Shown: positions 35,547 through 44,290 of the stretch, in pieces
Numbering within the stretch: position 1 is the stretch's first letter
Layout: each line of letters begins with the position of its first letter
From: QHXW01 sp963752965
GTDB taxonomy: Bacteria > Acidobacteriota > Terriglobia > Bryobacterales > Bryobacteraceae
NCBI GenBank assembly: GCA_963752965.1
Contig: CAVWAJ010000017.1
Coordinates: 372,001 to 436,000, forward strand
DNA length: 64,000 bases
Direction: 5' to 3'
Notes under the pieces: generated by a model
The model's database searches: none
Told to the model about the DNA's origin: nothing
Seen by the model: only the letters and a program-made list of their open reading frames with translations
Made by a program: the position numbers and the translations under genes

Positions 35547-37460
35547 CTATTTGTAACTCCGTTGCGAAGGATGCACGTACTCGAATTGCAGCGGTTCTTT
35601 ATGCAAGGCCGGCGCCTGGCCGAGCCCCTGGAACTCCCAGGCGGCGGCGTAGGAATAATGTTCATCGTCCCGCTGCGCTTCGCCTTCGGGGGTTTGGTAT
35701 TCTTCGCGGAAATGCCCGCCGCACGACTCGTTGCGCTGCTGCGCGTCGAGGCAGATCAATTCCGCGAGTTCGAAGAAATCCGCCACTCTTCCCGCATATT
35801 CGAGAGCCTGATTGAACTCCTGCGCGCCGCCGAGCACATCGACATTACGCCAATATTCCTCGCCGAGCTCGCGAATCTTACCTGTTGCCAGCTCCAAGCC
35901 GCGAGCGTCCCGCGACATGCCGCAGTGCTCCCACATCAGCTTCCCGAGTTCGCGATGGAAGGAGCTGACGGTGCGCTTGCCCTTGATAGCCAGAAGCCGG
36001 GTGGTCATGGCGGCGACATCGGACTGTTCCCGTTGGAACTCGGCGTGGTCAGCCTGCACTTTTTCAAGCTTCGTGCTCGCCAGGTAGTTGCCGATCGTAT
36101 ACGGCAGAATGAAGTAGCCGTCGGCGAGGCCCTGCATGAGCGCGCTCGCGCCCAGGCGGTTCGCTCCGTGGTCGGAGAAGTTGGCTTCGCCGATCACGAA
36201 AAGGCCGGGGATGGTGCTCATCAGTTGGTAATCCACCCACAACCCACCCATGGTGTAGTGGATCGCGGGGTAGATGCGCATGGGAACTTTGTACGGGTCC
36301 TCGCCGGTGATCCGCTCGTACATGTCGAACAGATTTCCATAACGTTCGCGGATGGCGTCGACGCCTAACCGCGTCATGGCCTCGGCAAAATCCAGATAGA
36401 CGCCCAGCCCCGTTTCGCCTACGCCGCGGCCTTCATCGCACACGGCCTTTGCATTGCGCGAAGCGACATCGCGTGGCACCAGGTTGCCGAAGCTCGGGTA
36501 GCGGCGCTCGAGGTAGTAATCGCGCTCAGCTTCAGGAATTTGATCCGGTGAGCGTTTGTCGCCTTGTTTGAGCGGAACCCAGATGCGCCCGTCGTTGCGC
36601 AGGGATTCGCTCATGAGGGTCAGCTTGGATTGGTAGTCGCCCGAAACCGGAATGCAGGTGGGATGGATCTGTGTGAAACACGGATTGGCGAATGCCGCAC
36701 CATGTTTGTACGCGCGCCAAATGGCGGTGCAGTTCGATCCGCGCGCGTTGGTGGAAAGATAGTAGACGTTGCCGTAACCGCCGGTGGCGAGCACCACGGC
36801 GTCCGCTGCATACGCCTCGATTTTGCCCGTAATCAGATCGCGCGTGACGATGCCGCGCGCCTTGCCATCCACAACCACCAGGCTCAGCATCTCGGCGCGA
36901 GAAAACATCTTCACTTTTCCAGCCGCCACCTGCCGCTCGAGCGCCTGGTAAGCTCCGAGGAGCAACTGCTGGCCCGTCTGTCCCCGCGCGTAAAAAGTGC
37001 GCGACACTTGCGCGCCGCCGAAGGAACGGTTGGCCAACGTACCGCCGTATTCCCGCGCGAACGGAACACCCTGGGCCACGCACTGATCGATGATGTTGAC
37101 GCTGATCTGCGCCAGACGGTAGACGTTGGCTTCGCGGGCGCGGAAATCGCCGCCCTTCACGGTGTCATAGAAAAGGCGATAGATGCTGTCGCCATCGTTC
37201 TGGTAGTTCTTCGCGGCATTGATACCGCCTTGGGCCGCGATGGAGTGCGCGCGGCGCGGGCTGTCCTGAAAGCAGAAGCACTGGACGTTATAGCCCAACT
37301 CGCCGAGCGTGGCCGCCGCCGACCCTCCGGCCAGACCCGATCCCACGACGATGATGTTATACTTCCGCTTGTTCGCCGGGTTGACCAGCTTCATGTCGAA
37401 CTTGGCCTTATCCCAGGCTTGTTCAATCGGCCCCGAAGGGACTTGTGCGTTGAGTTCCAT
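35547..37460 (-). CDS. sdhA: succinate dehydrogenase flavoprotein subunit
   Basis: 637-residue FAD subunit. Dinucleotide fold IIVVGSGLAGGSAAA, covalent-FAD site RAHSIAAQGG (His72) and the active-site region are intact. ATG 37460 shares its A with the sdhC stop. Subunit order C-A-B and the single cytochrome b indicate a type B enzyme as in Bacillus or epsilon-proteobacteria. Confidence 0.95.
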   Translation of the reverse strand: MELNAQVPSGPIEQAWDKAKFDMKLVNPANKRKYNIIVVGSGLAGGSAAATLGELGYNVQCFCFQDSPRRAHSIAAQGGINAAKNYQNDGDSIYRLFYDTVKGGDFRAREANVYRLAQISVNIIDQCVAQGVPFAREYGGTLANRSFGGAQVSRTFYARGQTGQQLLLGAYQALERQVAAGKVKMFSRAEMLSLVVVDGKARGIVTRDLITGKIEAYAADAVVLATGGYGNVYYLSTNARGSNCTAIWRAYKHGAAFANPCFTQIHPTCIPVSGDYQSKLTLMSESLRNDGRIWVPLKQGDKRSPDQIPEAERDYYLERRYPSFGNLVPRDVASRNAKAVCDEGRGVGETGLGVYLDFAEAMTRLGVDAIRERYGNLFDMYERITGEDPYKVPMRIYPAIHYTMGGLWVDYQLMSTIPGLFVIGEANFSDHGANRLGASALMQGLADGYFILPYTIGNYLASTKLEKVQADHAEFQREQSDVAAMTTRLLAIKGKRTVSSFHRELGKLMWEHCGMSRDARGLELATGKIRELGEEYWRNVDVLGGAQEFNQALEYAGRVADFFELAELICLDAQQRNESCGGHFREEYQTPEGEAQRDDEHYSYAAAWEFQGLGQAPALHKEPLQFEYVHPSQRSYK

Positions 37461-38155
37461 CAAAGATTCGATCCCACCACGCCCGTCAACACCGCGACCG
37501 GAATGGAGATAAATCCGGCTGTGATCAGAATGGCCACTACAGCGGCTGCGCGCTTCAACATCGGCGTGTAGCGCGGGTGGCTGAAACCCAGGGTCTGGAA
37601 CATGCTCCAAATTCCGTGATAAAGATGCATTCCCAGCAGAACCATGGCAATGACGTAAAAGATAGAAACCGGAATGCGCCGGAAGCTGTAGACGAGATTC
37701 TCGTACGCGTGCAAATCCTGATACTGGGCGGTGCTCGCGATCCCGGCTGTGAGATCCAGAAGGTGGTAAATGACAAATGCCGCGATCATGGCTCCACTCC
37801 AGATCATCGAGCGAGAGGCCAGGCTCGATCCGATCGCTTCTTTCTTCACGTAGCCAAGAGGCCGGGCTTCCTGTTTCAGGAGCGTGAGCTGAATCGACGC
37901 GGTGATGTGCAGGCCTAGGCAGACCAGCAGGAAAATCCGAACGACCCAGAGCAGCGCCGGCATGGAGTGCAGAAAGGTGGCGTAGCGGTCCATCTGCTCG
38001 GCGCCCACGTATACCTGCAGGTTACCGGCCAGGTGCCCGAGCACGTAGCCGAACAGGACCACGGCCGTGATGGCCATGACGGCCTTCTTGCCGATGGATG
38101 CCTGATAAAAACGGACCGCTTTGTGTAGATGGCTATCGATCGCGACAGAGCTCAT
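37460..38155 (-). CDS. sdhC: succinate dehydrogenase cytochrome b558 subunit
   Basis: 231 residues with five transmembrane helices (AVMAITAVVLFGYVLGHLAG, LLWVVRIFLLVCLGLHI, MIAAFVIYHLLDL, FYVIAMVLLGMHLYHGI, AAAVVAILITAGFISIPV). Heme-ligand histidines are available in GHLAGN, GLHITAS, YHLLDL and GMHLYHG. No sdhD follows, so this is the diheme single-anchor type. ATG 38155 is chosen; the longer frame upstream overlaps gatB. Confidence 0.92.
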   Translation of the reverse strand: MSSVAIDSHLHKAVRFYQASIGKKAVMAITAVVLFGYVLGHLAGNLQVYVGAEQMDRYATFLHSMPALLWVVRIFLLVCLGLHITASIQLTLLKQEARPLGYVKKEAIGSSLASRSMIWSGAMIAAFVIYHLLDLTAGIASTAQYQDLHAYENLVYSFRRIPVSIFYVIAMVLLGMHLYHGIWSMFQTLGFSHPRYTPMLKRAAAVVAILITAGFISIPVAVLTGVVGSNL

Positions 38156-38227
38156 ATCAATTTTTGCGAGAGGCGGCACCTGAGCAAACGCTCCCGGTGA
38201 GACTGCACAATGCAAGGCTGAAAATCC

Positions 38228-38256
38228 AGTATACAATTCCGCGACCGGCCTGTTCA
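38228..38256 (-). promoter_or_regulatory. sigma70-type promoter for sdhCAB
   Basis: On the minus strand: TGAACA (38251-38256), a 17-base spacer, then TATACT (38228-38233). It ends 72 bases before the sdhC ATG. The gatB promoter lies back to back in the same 121-base spacer. Confidence 0.6.
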
Positions 38257-38263
38257 GCTTTTC

Positions 38264-38269
38264 TATAAT
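38264..38269 (+). promoter_or_regulatory. consensus -10 box of gatB
   Basis: TATAAT ends 7 bases before the gatB ATG at 38277, so transcription would start at or within a base or two of the start codon. No convincing -35 element at 16-18 bases upstream. Confidence 0.5.
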
Positions 38270-38276
38270 AGTTGCA

Positions 38277-39755
38277 ATGTCTGTTCCAGTCGCGGAACTC
38301 GCTTCGCCCGAGGTGATTTCCAAATATGAAACGGTGATCGGCCTGGAAGTGCACGTGCAACTGGCCACGGCCAGCAAAATCTTTTGCGGCTGTCCAACAA
38401 GTTTTGGCGCGCCGCCTAATACGAATGTCTGCCCGGTCTGTTTGGGCTTACCGGGCGCTTTGCCGGTGCTGAGCCGCGAAGCCGTCGAGATGGCTGTTCG
38501 CGCCGGCCTGGCACTCAATTGCACCATCCGGCCGGTGTCCCGCTTCGCGCGCAAGAACTACTTCTACCCGGATCTTCCCAAGGGCTATCAGATTTCTCAG
38601 TACGACGAACCGGTTGCCGAGCACGGCTGGGTGGACATTTCCGTCGAAAGCGCAAGCAAGCGCATCGGGATCACGCGGGTCCATATGGAAGACGATGCGG
38701 GCAAAAGTATTCACGAAGGGTTTCGCGATTCCGACCGCTACTCCTACGTCGATCTGAATCGCTGCGGCACGCCGCTGATTGAGATTGTGACGGAGCCAGA
38801 TATGCGAAGCTCCGACGAAGCCTACGCTTTCCTCACCGAGTTGAAGCAGATGATGCAGTTTGTCGAAGTCTCGGCTTGCGATATGGAGAAGGGGCAGCTT
38901 CGTTGCGACGCCAACGTTTCAGTGCGTCTGAAGGGCGCGGACAAACTCGGGACCAAGGCCGAGGTCAAGAATCTGAACTCATTCCGTTTTTTGAAGATGG
39001 CGCTGGATTACGAGATTGGCCGGCAAGTGGCGGTGATCGAGGCGGGGGGACGAATCGTCCAGGAGACGCGGTTGTACGATGTCGCGACCGGCGAAACGAT
39101 CAGCATGCGCAGCAAGGAGTCCGCGCATGATTACCGGTATTTTCCCGAGCCGGATCTGATTCCATTGCGCATCAGCGACGCGTGGCGTGACCGTGTGCGC
39201 GCGACGATGCCCGAACTGCCGGCCAAGAAGCGCGAGCGATTCCTCACGGAGTATAAGCTGACAGAGTATGACGCCAATTGGCTGATGGCCTCGCGCGCGG
39301 TGAGTGAATACTTTGAAGGTGCGGCGAAGGTTTCCGGTGATCCGAAGGAAGCGGCGAACTGGGTGATGGGCGATCTGGCCGGGGCACTGAAGGCTCAGGG
39401 TAAAGAGATCGCCGAGTCTCCGGTTAGCGCTGCGAATCTCGGCGAGTTGCTGGCGCTAAAGGGCAAGGGCGAAATCAGCGGCAAGCTGGCGAAAGAGATC
39501 TTCGCCACGATGGCTACAACGGGTGAGACGCCTCTGGCCATCATTGAACGGGAAGGCCTCAGGCAGATCAGCGATGCCGGGGCGCTGGAGAAGATCGTGG
39601 ATGAGGTGATCGCGGCGAATCCCAAGCAGCTTGAGCAGTATCGAGGTGGAAAAACAACTGTGCTGGGATTCTTTGTCGGACAGGTCATGAAGGCCTCGCG
39701 AGGGCAGGCAAATCCCGCGACGGTGAATGAATTATTGCGAAAGAAATTGGGATAG
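38277..39755 (+). CDS. gatB: Asp-tRNA(Asn)/Glu-tRNA(Gln) amidotransferase subunit B
   Basis: 492-residue GatB. The N-terminal catalytic cradle begins YETVIGLEVHVQLATASKIFCGC, with NTNVCPVCLGLPG nearby (second zinc cysteine pair), then HMEDDAGKS. The C-terminal YqeY-like tail ends in QVMKASRGQANPATVNELL. Length is normal. It provides charged Asn- or Gln-tRNA. Its stop TAG is part of the TAGAAT box of the next gene. Confidence 0.96.
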   Translation: MSVPVAELASPEVISKYETVIGLEVHVQLATASKIFCGCPTSFGAPPNTNVCPVCLGLPGALPVLSREAVEMAVRAGLALNCTIRPVSRFARKNYFYPDLPKGYQISQYDEPVAEHGWVDISVESASKRIGITRVHMEDDAGKSIHEGFRDSDRYSYVDLNRCGTPLIEIVTEPDMRSSDEAYAFLTELKQMMQFVEVSACDMEKGQLRCDANVSVRLKGADKLGTKAEVKNLNSFRFLKMALDYEIGRQVAVIEAGGRIVQETRLYDVATGETISMRSKESAHDYRYFPEPDLIPLRISDAWRDRVRATMPELPAKKRERFLTEYKLTEYDANWLMASRAVSEYFEGAAKVSGDPKEAANWVMGDLAGALKAQGKEIAESPVSAANLGELLALKGKGEISGKLAKEIFATMATTGETPLAIIEREGLRQISDAGALEKIVDEVIAANPKQLEQYRGGKTTVLGFFVGQVMKASRGQANPATVNELLRKKLG

Positions 39756-39766
39756 AATTTAGGTCC

Positions 39767-40219
39767 ATGCTCAAAGAAGGCGACAAAGCTCCGGAAATCA
39801 AGCTCCAGACCGATACGGACGAGCCCTTTCAGCTTTCCAAACTCAAAGGCCGGAAGGTCGTGCTCTATTTCTTTCCGCGCGCCGATACGCCTGGCTGAAC
39901 CACAGAAGCTCACGAGTTTCGTGACGCGATCAAGCAGTTTCAGAAGAAGGAAGCCGTGCTGTTGGGCATCTCGCCCGATACGCCGCGCGCGCAGGCACGC
40001 TTCAAGCAGAAGCATGAGTTGCCCTTCACGCTGCTGTGCGACGTCGAAAAGAAAGTCGCCGATGCCTATGGTGTCCTCAAAGAGAAGAACATGTACGGCA
40101 AGAAGGTGATCGGCGTGGCGCGCACGACGTTTGTGATTGGTGAAGATGGCAAGATCGAAAAAATCTTCACGGGTGTGAAACCCGAAGGTCACGCCACCGA
40201 AGTTCTCTCAGCCCTTTAG
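39767..40219 (+). CDS. bcp: selenocysteine-containing peroxiredoxin of the Bcp/PrxQ type (in-frame TGA at codon 44)
   Basis: 150 codons. MLKEGDKAPEIKLQTDTDE and KVVLYFFPRADTPG lead to TGA (39896-39898) and then TTEAHEFRDAI, in the same frame, to a TAA... C-terminus EVLSAL at 40219. Bcp proteins have TPGCTTEA here, so TGA replaces exactly the peroxidatic Cys codon. The rest is full length with no other lesion. A hairpin (39908-39927) follows at SECIS distance. The usual resolving Cys five residues later is His; another Cys occurs at residue 91 (LLCD). Reduces peroxides. TAGAAT ends 8 bases before the ATG. Overlaps mutS2 tail to tail by 12 bases. A nonsense mutation is the alternative. Confidence 0.82.
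39908..39927 (+). promoter_or_regulatory. candidate bacterial SECIS hairpin
   Basis: Six contiguous pairs (TCACGA with TCGTGA) close a GTT apical loop at 39916-39918. Two more G-C pairs extend the stem beyond one bulged C at 39925. The loop begins 17 nt after the TGA, within the 16-37 nt window reported for bacterial SECIS elements, and it contains the G and U that SelB requires. Folding was done by eye. Confidence 0.6.
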
Positions 40220-42637
40220 CTCGACGATGGTGGCGCCGGTTCCGCCCTCGTGCTGCGGTGCCTCGTAGTATTTTTCGACGTGCGGACTCGCCGCGAGCAG
40301 CTTCCAGATGGCCTTGCGCAGTACACCCATGCCGTGACCGTGAACAATGCGCACGCGGCTCGCCGTGGCCATGACGGCGTTATCGAGAAACTTCTCCACG
40401 CGTTCGGAGGCCTCTTCGGCGTGCTCTCCGATTACGTTGATCTCTTGCACCAGCGGATTCAATTGCGGCGCAGGCCGGAAGCTGACGTTCTTCGGCAGCT
40501 TGGAGGCAGCGTCGGACGGAGGCAGAACTTCGAGCACCTCGTCGATGTGCACCTGCATTTTCATGAAGCCGGCTTCGACTTCGATGCGGTCCGGCCCCAG
40601 GACGCGCCGCACGCGCGCCAGCTCGCGAATTCCCTGTAGCCGCACGCGTGCCCCTTCTTCGATTTTTGGCCGCCGGCCCAATTCACCCTGACGGGCATCA
40701 TCCTGCGTGGCGAGTACCGTGGTTTGAAATTCCTCGCGCAGTTCACGCTTGGCCTTGGCTACACCGCGTTGCGCGAGCTCCGCGGCTTTCCTGCGCTCCG
40801 CGGTTTGCGAAAGCCGGTCGATGGTTTCCTGGGCCTTCGATTCGAAACTTGCCAGGACGATCTCGCACCGCCGCTCCAGCTCTTTCAGTTTGGCCGATTC
40901 GCGCTTCTCCCATTCGCTCGCCAGTTCCTTGCTGCGCGCCGCCAGCTCCGCCTGCATCTCCGCAAGGCGGCGCTCCCGGGCCGTAGCTTCCTCCACGCGC
41001 CGGTGCAGCTCACTCAGGAACCGCGCGATATCGCGTTCGCGGTCGCTCATGGCCTCCCGTGCACGCCGCATCACGGATTCGGGCATCCCCAGTCGCGCCG
41101 CAATATCCAGACCCGCCGATTTTCCCGGCAACCCGACGCGCAGCTCGTAGGTCGGTTCCAACGTGTCTTCATTGAAACCCATTGAGGCGTTGAGCACGCC
41201 TTCGGTGTTCGCCCCATAAATCTTGAGCGCCACCAGATGTGTCGATGCCAGCGTGAAGGCACCGGATGCCCGGAAATGCTCCACAACCGCCATGCCGAGC
41301 GCGCCGCCTTCCTCGGGGTCGGTGGCTGAGCCGATTTCATCCAGCAGGACCAGCGAGTCCGGCGTAACGTCGAGGATCATCTCGCGGATGTGCGAGACGT
41401 GCGCGGAAAATGTGCTGAGACTCTGCTCGATGGACTGGTAATCGCCGATATCCGCGAGCACCTGCTCGAAAATCGGGAACTCAGCCTCCGTGCACGGCAC
41501 CGGGAGCCCGGCCTGCGCCATGAGCGTCAACAGGCCCGCGGTCTTCAGCGCAACCGTCTTGCCGCCAGTATTCGGGCCGCTGATCAGCAGCGTGCGGCAT
41601 GTTGCGTCGAGTTGCAGACTGATTGGCACCGCGCGTTTGCCTTGGCGATGCAGAACGTCATCGAGCAACGGATGCCGCGCCTCTTTCAAAACCATCCGCC
41701 GCGCACTGTCCGGGCTAAACCGGGGCCGCACACAGTCGAACTCGGTAGCGAAACGGGCCTTGGCGAATATCAACTCCAGCTCACCCATGGTTCGGAGCGT
41801 ACTCAAGATCGAGTCGGCATATCCACGCAGGCGTTCGGTGAGCTCACGCAGGATGCGGTGGACCTCTCGCAGTTCCTCCTCGGCGAGGCGCACGAGTTCA
41901 TTGTTCAAGTCGATGGTCTCGAGCGGCTCGACGAACAGGGTGTGGCCGCTCGAACTCGCGCCGTGGATCACACCGTCGATCTTGCGCCTTTGTCCGGCGA
42001 TCACAGGAACTACGAAGCGCTCGTTGCGGATGGTCACGAACTCTTCCTGCAAGACGCCTTCTTCGTGGTGAGCCCGAAGAAAGCGTTCGAGCGAATCCTG
42101 GACGGACTTCTTTTGCCTTTCGATATCGCGGCGCAAACGGCCAAGCGCCACGCTGGCGTGGTCGGGGATGGTGCCGTCCGGCTCAATCTTCCCAGCCAGA
42201 TCATTGAGCAGGGCGCGGAATTCGCCGATGGACTGCGCGCGCTGGCCGAGGCGCGGGAACCGTTCGGTGACACTCTGGAGTATGGAGCGCGCATCGGCCG
42301 CGCGGTCAAGAAACGCCAGCACGTCGGAAATCTCTTTCGGTTCCAGTGTGGCGCCCTCGATACGCAGTTTATGTACGGTGCCGGTAAGATCGGGAATGGA
42401 ACTGAAGTTGAGTCGGATGGCCGCGCCGCGCGCCGCCGGTTGCGGTTTTGATGCTGCCCGCAGGTATTGTGTGGCTTCCTCGGCCTCGGCCAGATCGGCA
42501 TCGAGCCGCTCGCGATCCGTGTGGGGCTGAACCTTTTTCAGTTCGGCGTGCCCGAGTGGGCTCGATATGTAACGCCCTACAAGCTCGCGCAGTGATTCGA
42601 ATTCCAGAACGCCCGCGCTCGTGGCCCGCATACTCAT
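40208..42637 (-). CDS. mutS2: MutS2 family ATPase/endonuclease
   Basis: 809 residues: MutS core and clamp helices, ABC ATPase with Walker A GPNTGGKT, Walker B LVLLDEIGSATDP, a long charged coiled coil (about 500-640), a KOW-like segment (LGRRPKIEEGARVRLQGIRE) and a C-terminal Smr nuclease domain (VRIVHGHGMGVLRKAIW). MutS2 acts on recombination intermediates or collided ribosomes. ATG 42637 overlaps the Nudix stop (ATGA). Confidence 0.94.
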   Translation of the reverse strand: MSMRATSAGVLEFESLRELVGRYISSPLGHAELKKVQPHTDRERLDADLAEAEEATQYLRAASKPQPAARGAAIRLNFSSIPDLTGTVHKLRIEGATLEPKEISDVLAFLDRAADARSILQSVTERFPRLGQRAQSIGEFRALLNDLAGKIEPDGTIPDHASVALGRLRRDIERQKKSVQDSLERFLRAHHEEGVLQEEFVTIRNERFVVPVIAGQRRKIDGVIHGASSSGHTLFVEPLETIDLNNELVRLAEEELREVHRILRELTERLRGYADSILSTLRTMGELELIFAKARFATEFDCVRPRFSPDSARRMVLKEARHPLLDDVLHRQGKRAVPISLQLDATCRTLLISGPNTGGKTVALKTAGLLTLMAQAGLPVPCTEAEFPIFEQVLADIGDYQSIEQSLSTFSAHVSHIREMILDVTPDSLVLLDEIGSATDPEEGGALGMAVVEHFRASGAFTLASTHLVALKIYGANTEGVLNASMGFNEDTLEPTYELRVGLPGKSAGLDIAARLGMPESVMRRAREAMSDRERDIARFLSELHRRVEEATARERRLAEMQAELAARSKELASEWEKRESAKLKELERRCEIVLASFESKAQETIDRLSQTAERRKAAELAQRGVAKAKRELREEFQTTVLATQDDARQGELGRRPKIEEGARVRLQGIRELARVRRVLGPDRIEVEAGFMKMQVHIDEVLEVLPPSDAASKLPKNVSFRPAPQLNPLVQEINVIGEHAEEASERVEKFLDNAVMATASRVRIVHGHGMGVLRKAIWKLLAASPHVEKYYEAPQHEGGTGATIVELKG

Positions 42638-43023
42638 GATTTGCGAAACGCCTTCTCGATCACCGGAAGCGTCCCTTCGGTGATTTTGTACCGGCCGAGC
42701 GACTGCCGCGACACCCATTCCGCGCGGCTTACGTCGTCAGCCGCCTTCAGCGCTCCGCCTGTGACGCGGCACAAATAATCGATCAGCACGTAGTGGTACT
42801 CGACCCTGCCGCCGGCATCGCGCAGGATACGCTCGAAGATTTCGATGATGCGCAGGGGCTTCACGACCAGTCCGGTCTCTTCCCGGACTTCCCGGCACAC
42901 GCCTTGATCGAGAAGCTCACCGGTTTCGAGCACGCCTCCGGGCAGCGACCAATAACCCTTGAGCGGCGGTTTTGCGCGCTCCACCAGCAACACGCGATTG
43001 CGATGTAGGATCACAGCGCCCAC
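42634..43023 (-). CDS. Nudix hydrolase (N-terminus probably extends upstream to 43077)
   Basis: 129 residues from GTG 43023. The Nudix box GGVLETGELLDQGVCREVREETGL fits GX5EX7REUXEEXGU. Cleaves nucleoside diphosphates linked to X; the fold resembles ADP-ribose or NADH pyrophosphatases. In frame upstream of the GTG the codons read YPPRPILG, the usual N-terminus of this family. The only candidate start there is ATT at 43077, which overlaps the SMP-30 stop and sits about 9 bases after an AAAGGGG box. Confidence 0.85.
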   Translation of the reverse strand: MGAVILHRNRVLLVERAKPPLKGYWSLPGGVLETGELLDQGVCREVREETGLVVKPLRIIEIFERILRDAGGRVEYHYVLIDYLCRVTGGALKAADDVSRAEWVSRQSLGRYKITEGTLPVIEKAFRKS

Positions 43024-43072
43024 GCCTAGAATCGGGCGCGGCGGATACCGGCGCCGGCCTCGGGTGGCCCGC

Positions 43073-43957
43073 CTAATACTGCAACGCCCCTTTCACGCGG
43101 CGCCGCGCCCGGTACAGCGAAGTTCTCGCGGTGATGTACAAAGTCTGCAGGTCGGCATCCCCGAACGCGCAGTTCGACGGCTTCTCCGGAGTGCCGAGGT
43201 TGTCGCTCAGCTTGTCTTGTGTGTCGTAAACGCTGATGCGATCTGTGGCGACGTAGAGATTCCCCTTGTCATCTGCGCGGATGCCGTCAGGCACTCCCTC
43301 CAAGCCTGAAATCACGACGCGCTCGTTCGCTGCGCCGCCATCGTGATCCACATCGTACGCACGCACATTGTGCTCGTCGGAATTGGTCACGTAGAGCACG
43401 CGGCCATTGGGAGATAGAGCAATTCCGTTGGGCCTTCCGGCAGGCTTGGCGATCAGCCGCAGCTCGCTCTTGGGCGAGATATGAAATACGCCATAGAAAT
43501 CAAGTTCTCGCGTGTCGGCCTGGCTGCCGAAGGCTGGATCGGTGAAATATACGTGGCCATCCTTGCGCACCACAATGTCATTCGGCGCATTGAACCGTTT
43601 CCCCTCCCACTTGTCCGCGAGCACTTGAATGTCGCCTTTTTTGTCCGCTCGCACCACGCGGCGCGTGCGGCTCTCACACGTGTAAAGGCGCCCTTGGGCG
43701 TCAAAGGTGTTGCCGGTTGCGCCGTTCGCGTTCTCCCGGAACACCACGGGCTGCGCCCCCGGCACATATTTCATGATCCGGTTGCTGGGTATATCGCTGA
43801 ACAACAGAAATCCCTCGCGCGACCATGCGGGACCTTCTGTGAAACGAAACCCGGTGGCCACGCGCTCGACCTGCATGCCCGGCTCATCCTGGGCGTGCGC
43901 GAGTTGGCTCAACGAGCCCACTGCCGAGACGCCGAACTGCCGCCGCGTAATCCGCAT
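43073..43957 (-). CDS. SMP-30/gluconolactonase-like beta-propeller protein, exported
   Basis: 294 residues with a twin-arginine-like start (RITRRQFGVSAVGSL). Six-bladed propeller blocks are visible, including FTEGPAW (metal Glu), FNAPNDIVV (Asn), GRPNGIALS and VPDGIRAD (Asp), the metal-site residues of SMP-30/gluconolactonase proteins. It probably hydrolyses a sugar lactone in the periplasm. The start follows the BON gene stop without a gap. Confidence 0.85.
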   Translation of the reverse strand: MRITRRQFGVSAVGSLSQLAHAQDEPGMQVERVATGFRFTEGPAWSREGFLLFSDIPSNRIMKYVPGAQPVVFRENANGATGNTFDAQGRLYTCESRTRRVVRADKKGDIQVLADKWEGKRFNAPNDIVVRKDGHVYFTDPAFGSQADTRELDFYGVFHISPKSELRLIAKPAGRPNGIALSPNGRVLYVTNSDEHNVRAYDVDHDGGAANERVVISGLEGVPDGIRADDKGNLYVATDRISVYDTQDKLSDNLGTPEKPSNCAFGDADLQTLYITARTSLYRARRRVKGALQY

Positions 43958-44290
43958 CTACTGCTTGGTGGGAAGCTGAATCTCGTTGACGACTTTCTTG
44001 ACTCCGGTCACTTTTTTCGCAAGCTTTGCCGCCTTATCGATCTGCCGCTGCGTCTCGAGCTTTCCGCGCAGTGTGACGACGCCATCTTTCACGTCGATGT
44101 CCAGGCCGCCGCCCTTGACGTCTTGGCTTTCTGCCAGACGCCGTTTCACGTTGTCGTAAAGCAGATCGTCGGAGATTTGCTTGTCGGCGAACCCCAGTTC
44201 CTGGCGCGGGCTGAGGCGAACCTGCGCCGGCATCCCCGACGGGAGCAATGCGGTCAAGAGAACGGAATGGAGCAAATAATTAGACTTCAT
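43958..44290 (-). CDS. exported BON domain protein
   Basis: 110 residues: a signal peptide (NYLLHSVLLTALLPSGMPA) and one BON domain (ISDDLLYDNVKRRLAE, then GLDIDVKDGVVTLRGKLETQRQIDKA, ending VKKVVNEIQL). BON domains bind phospholipid or cell envelope. It overlaps era by 11 bases, so it is part of the phoH-to-mutS2 run. Confidence 0.88.
   Translation of the reverse strand: MKSNYLLHSVLLTALLPSGMPAQVRLSPRQELGFADKQISDDLLYDNVKRRLAESQDVKGGGLDIDVKDGVVTLRGKLETQRQIDKAAKLAKKVTGVKKVVNEIQLPTKQ

Noticed and set aside
36564..37571. 335-codon plus-strand frame opposite sdhA
   Set aside because: No recognisable fold or start signal; mirrors the sdhA codon pattern.
39956..40219. Separate short gene made only of the C-terminal half of the peroxiredoxin
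   Set aside because: The upstream half is in the same frame and ends exactly at TGA in place of the catalytic Cys; a single Sec-containing gene explains both halves.
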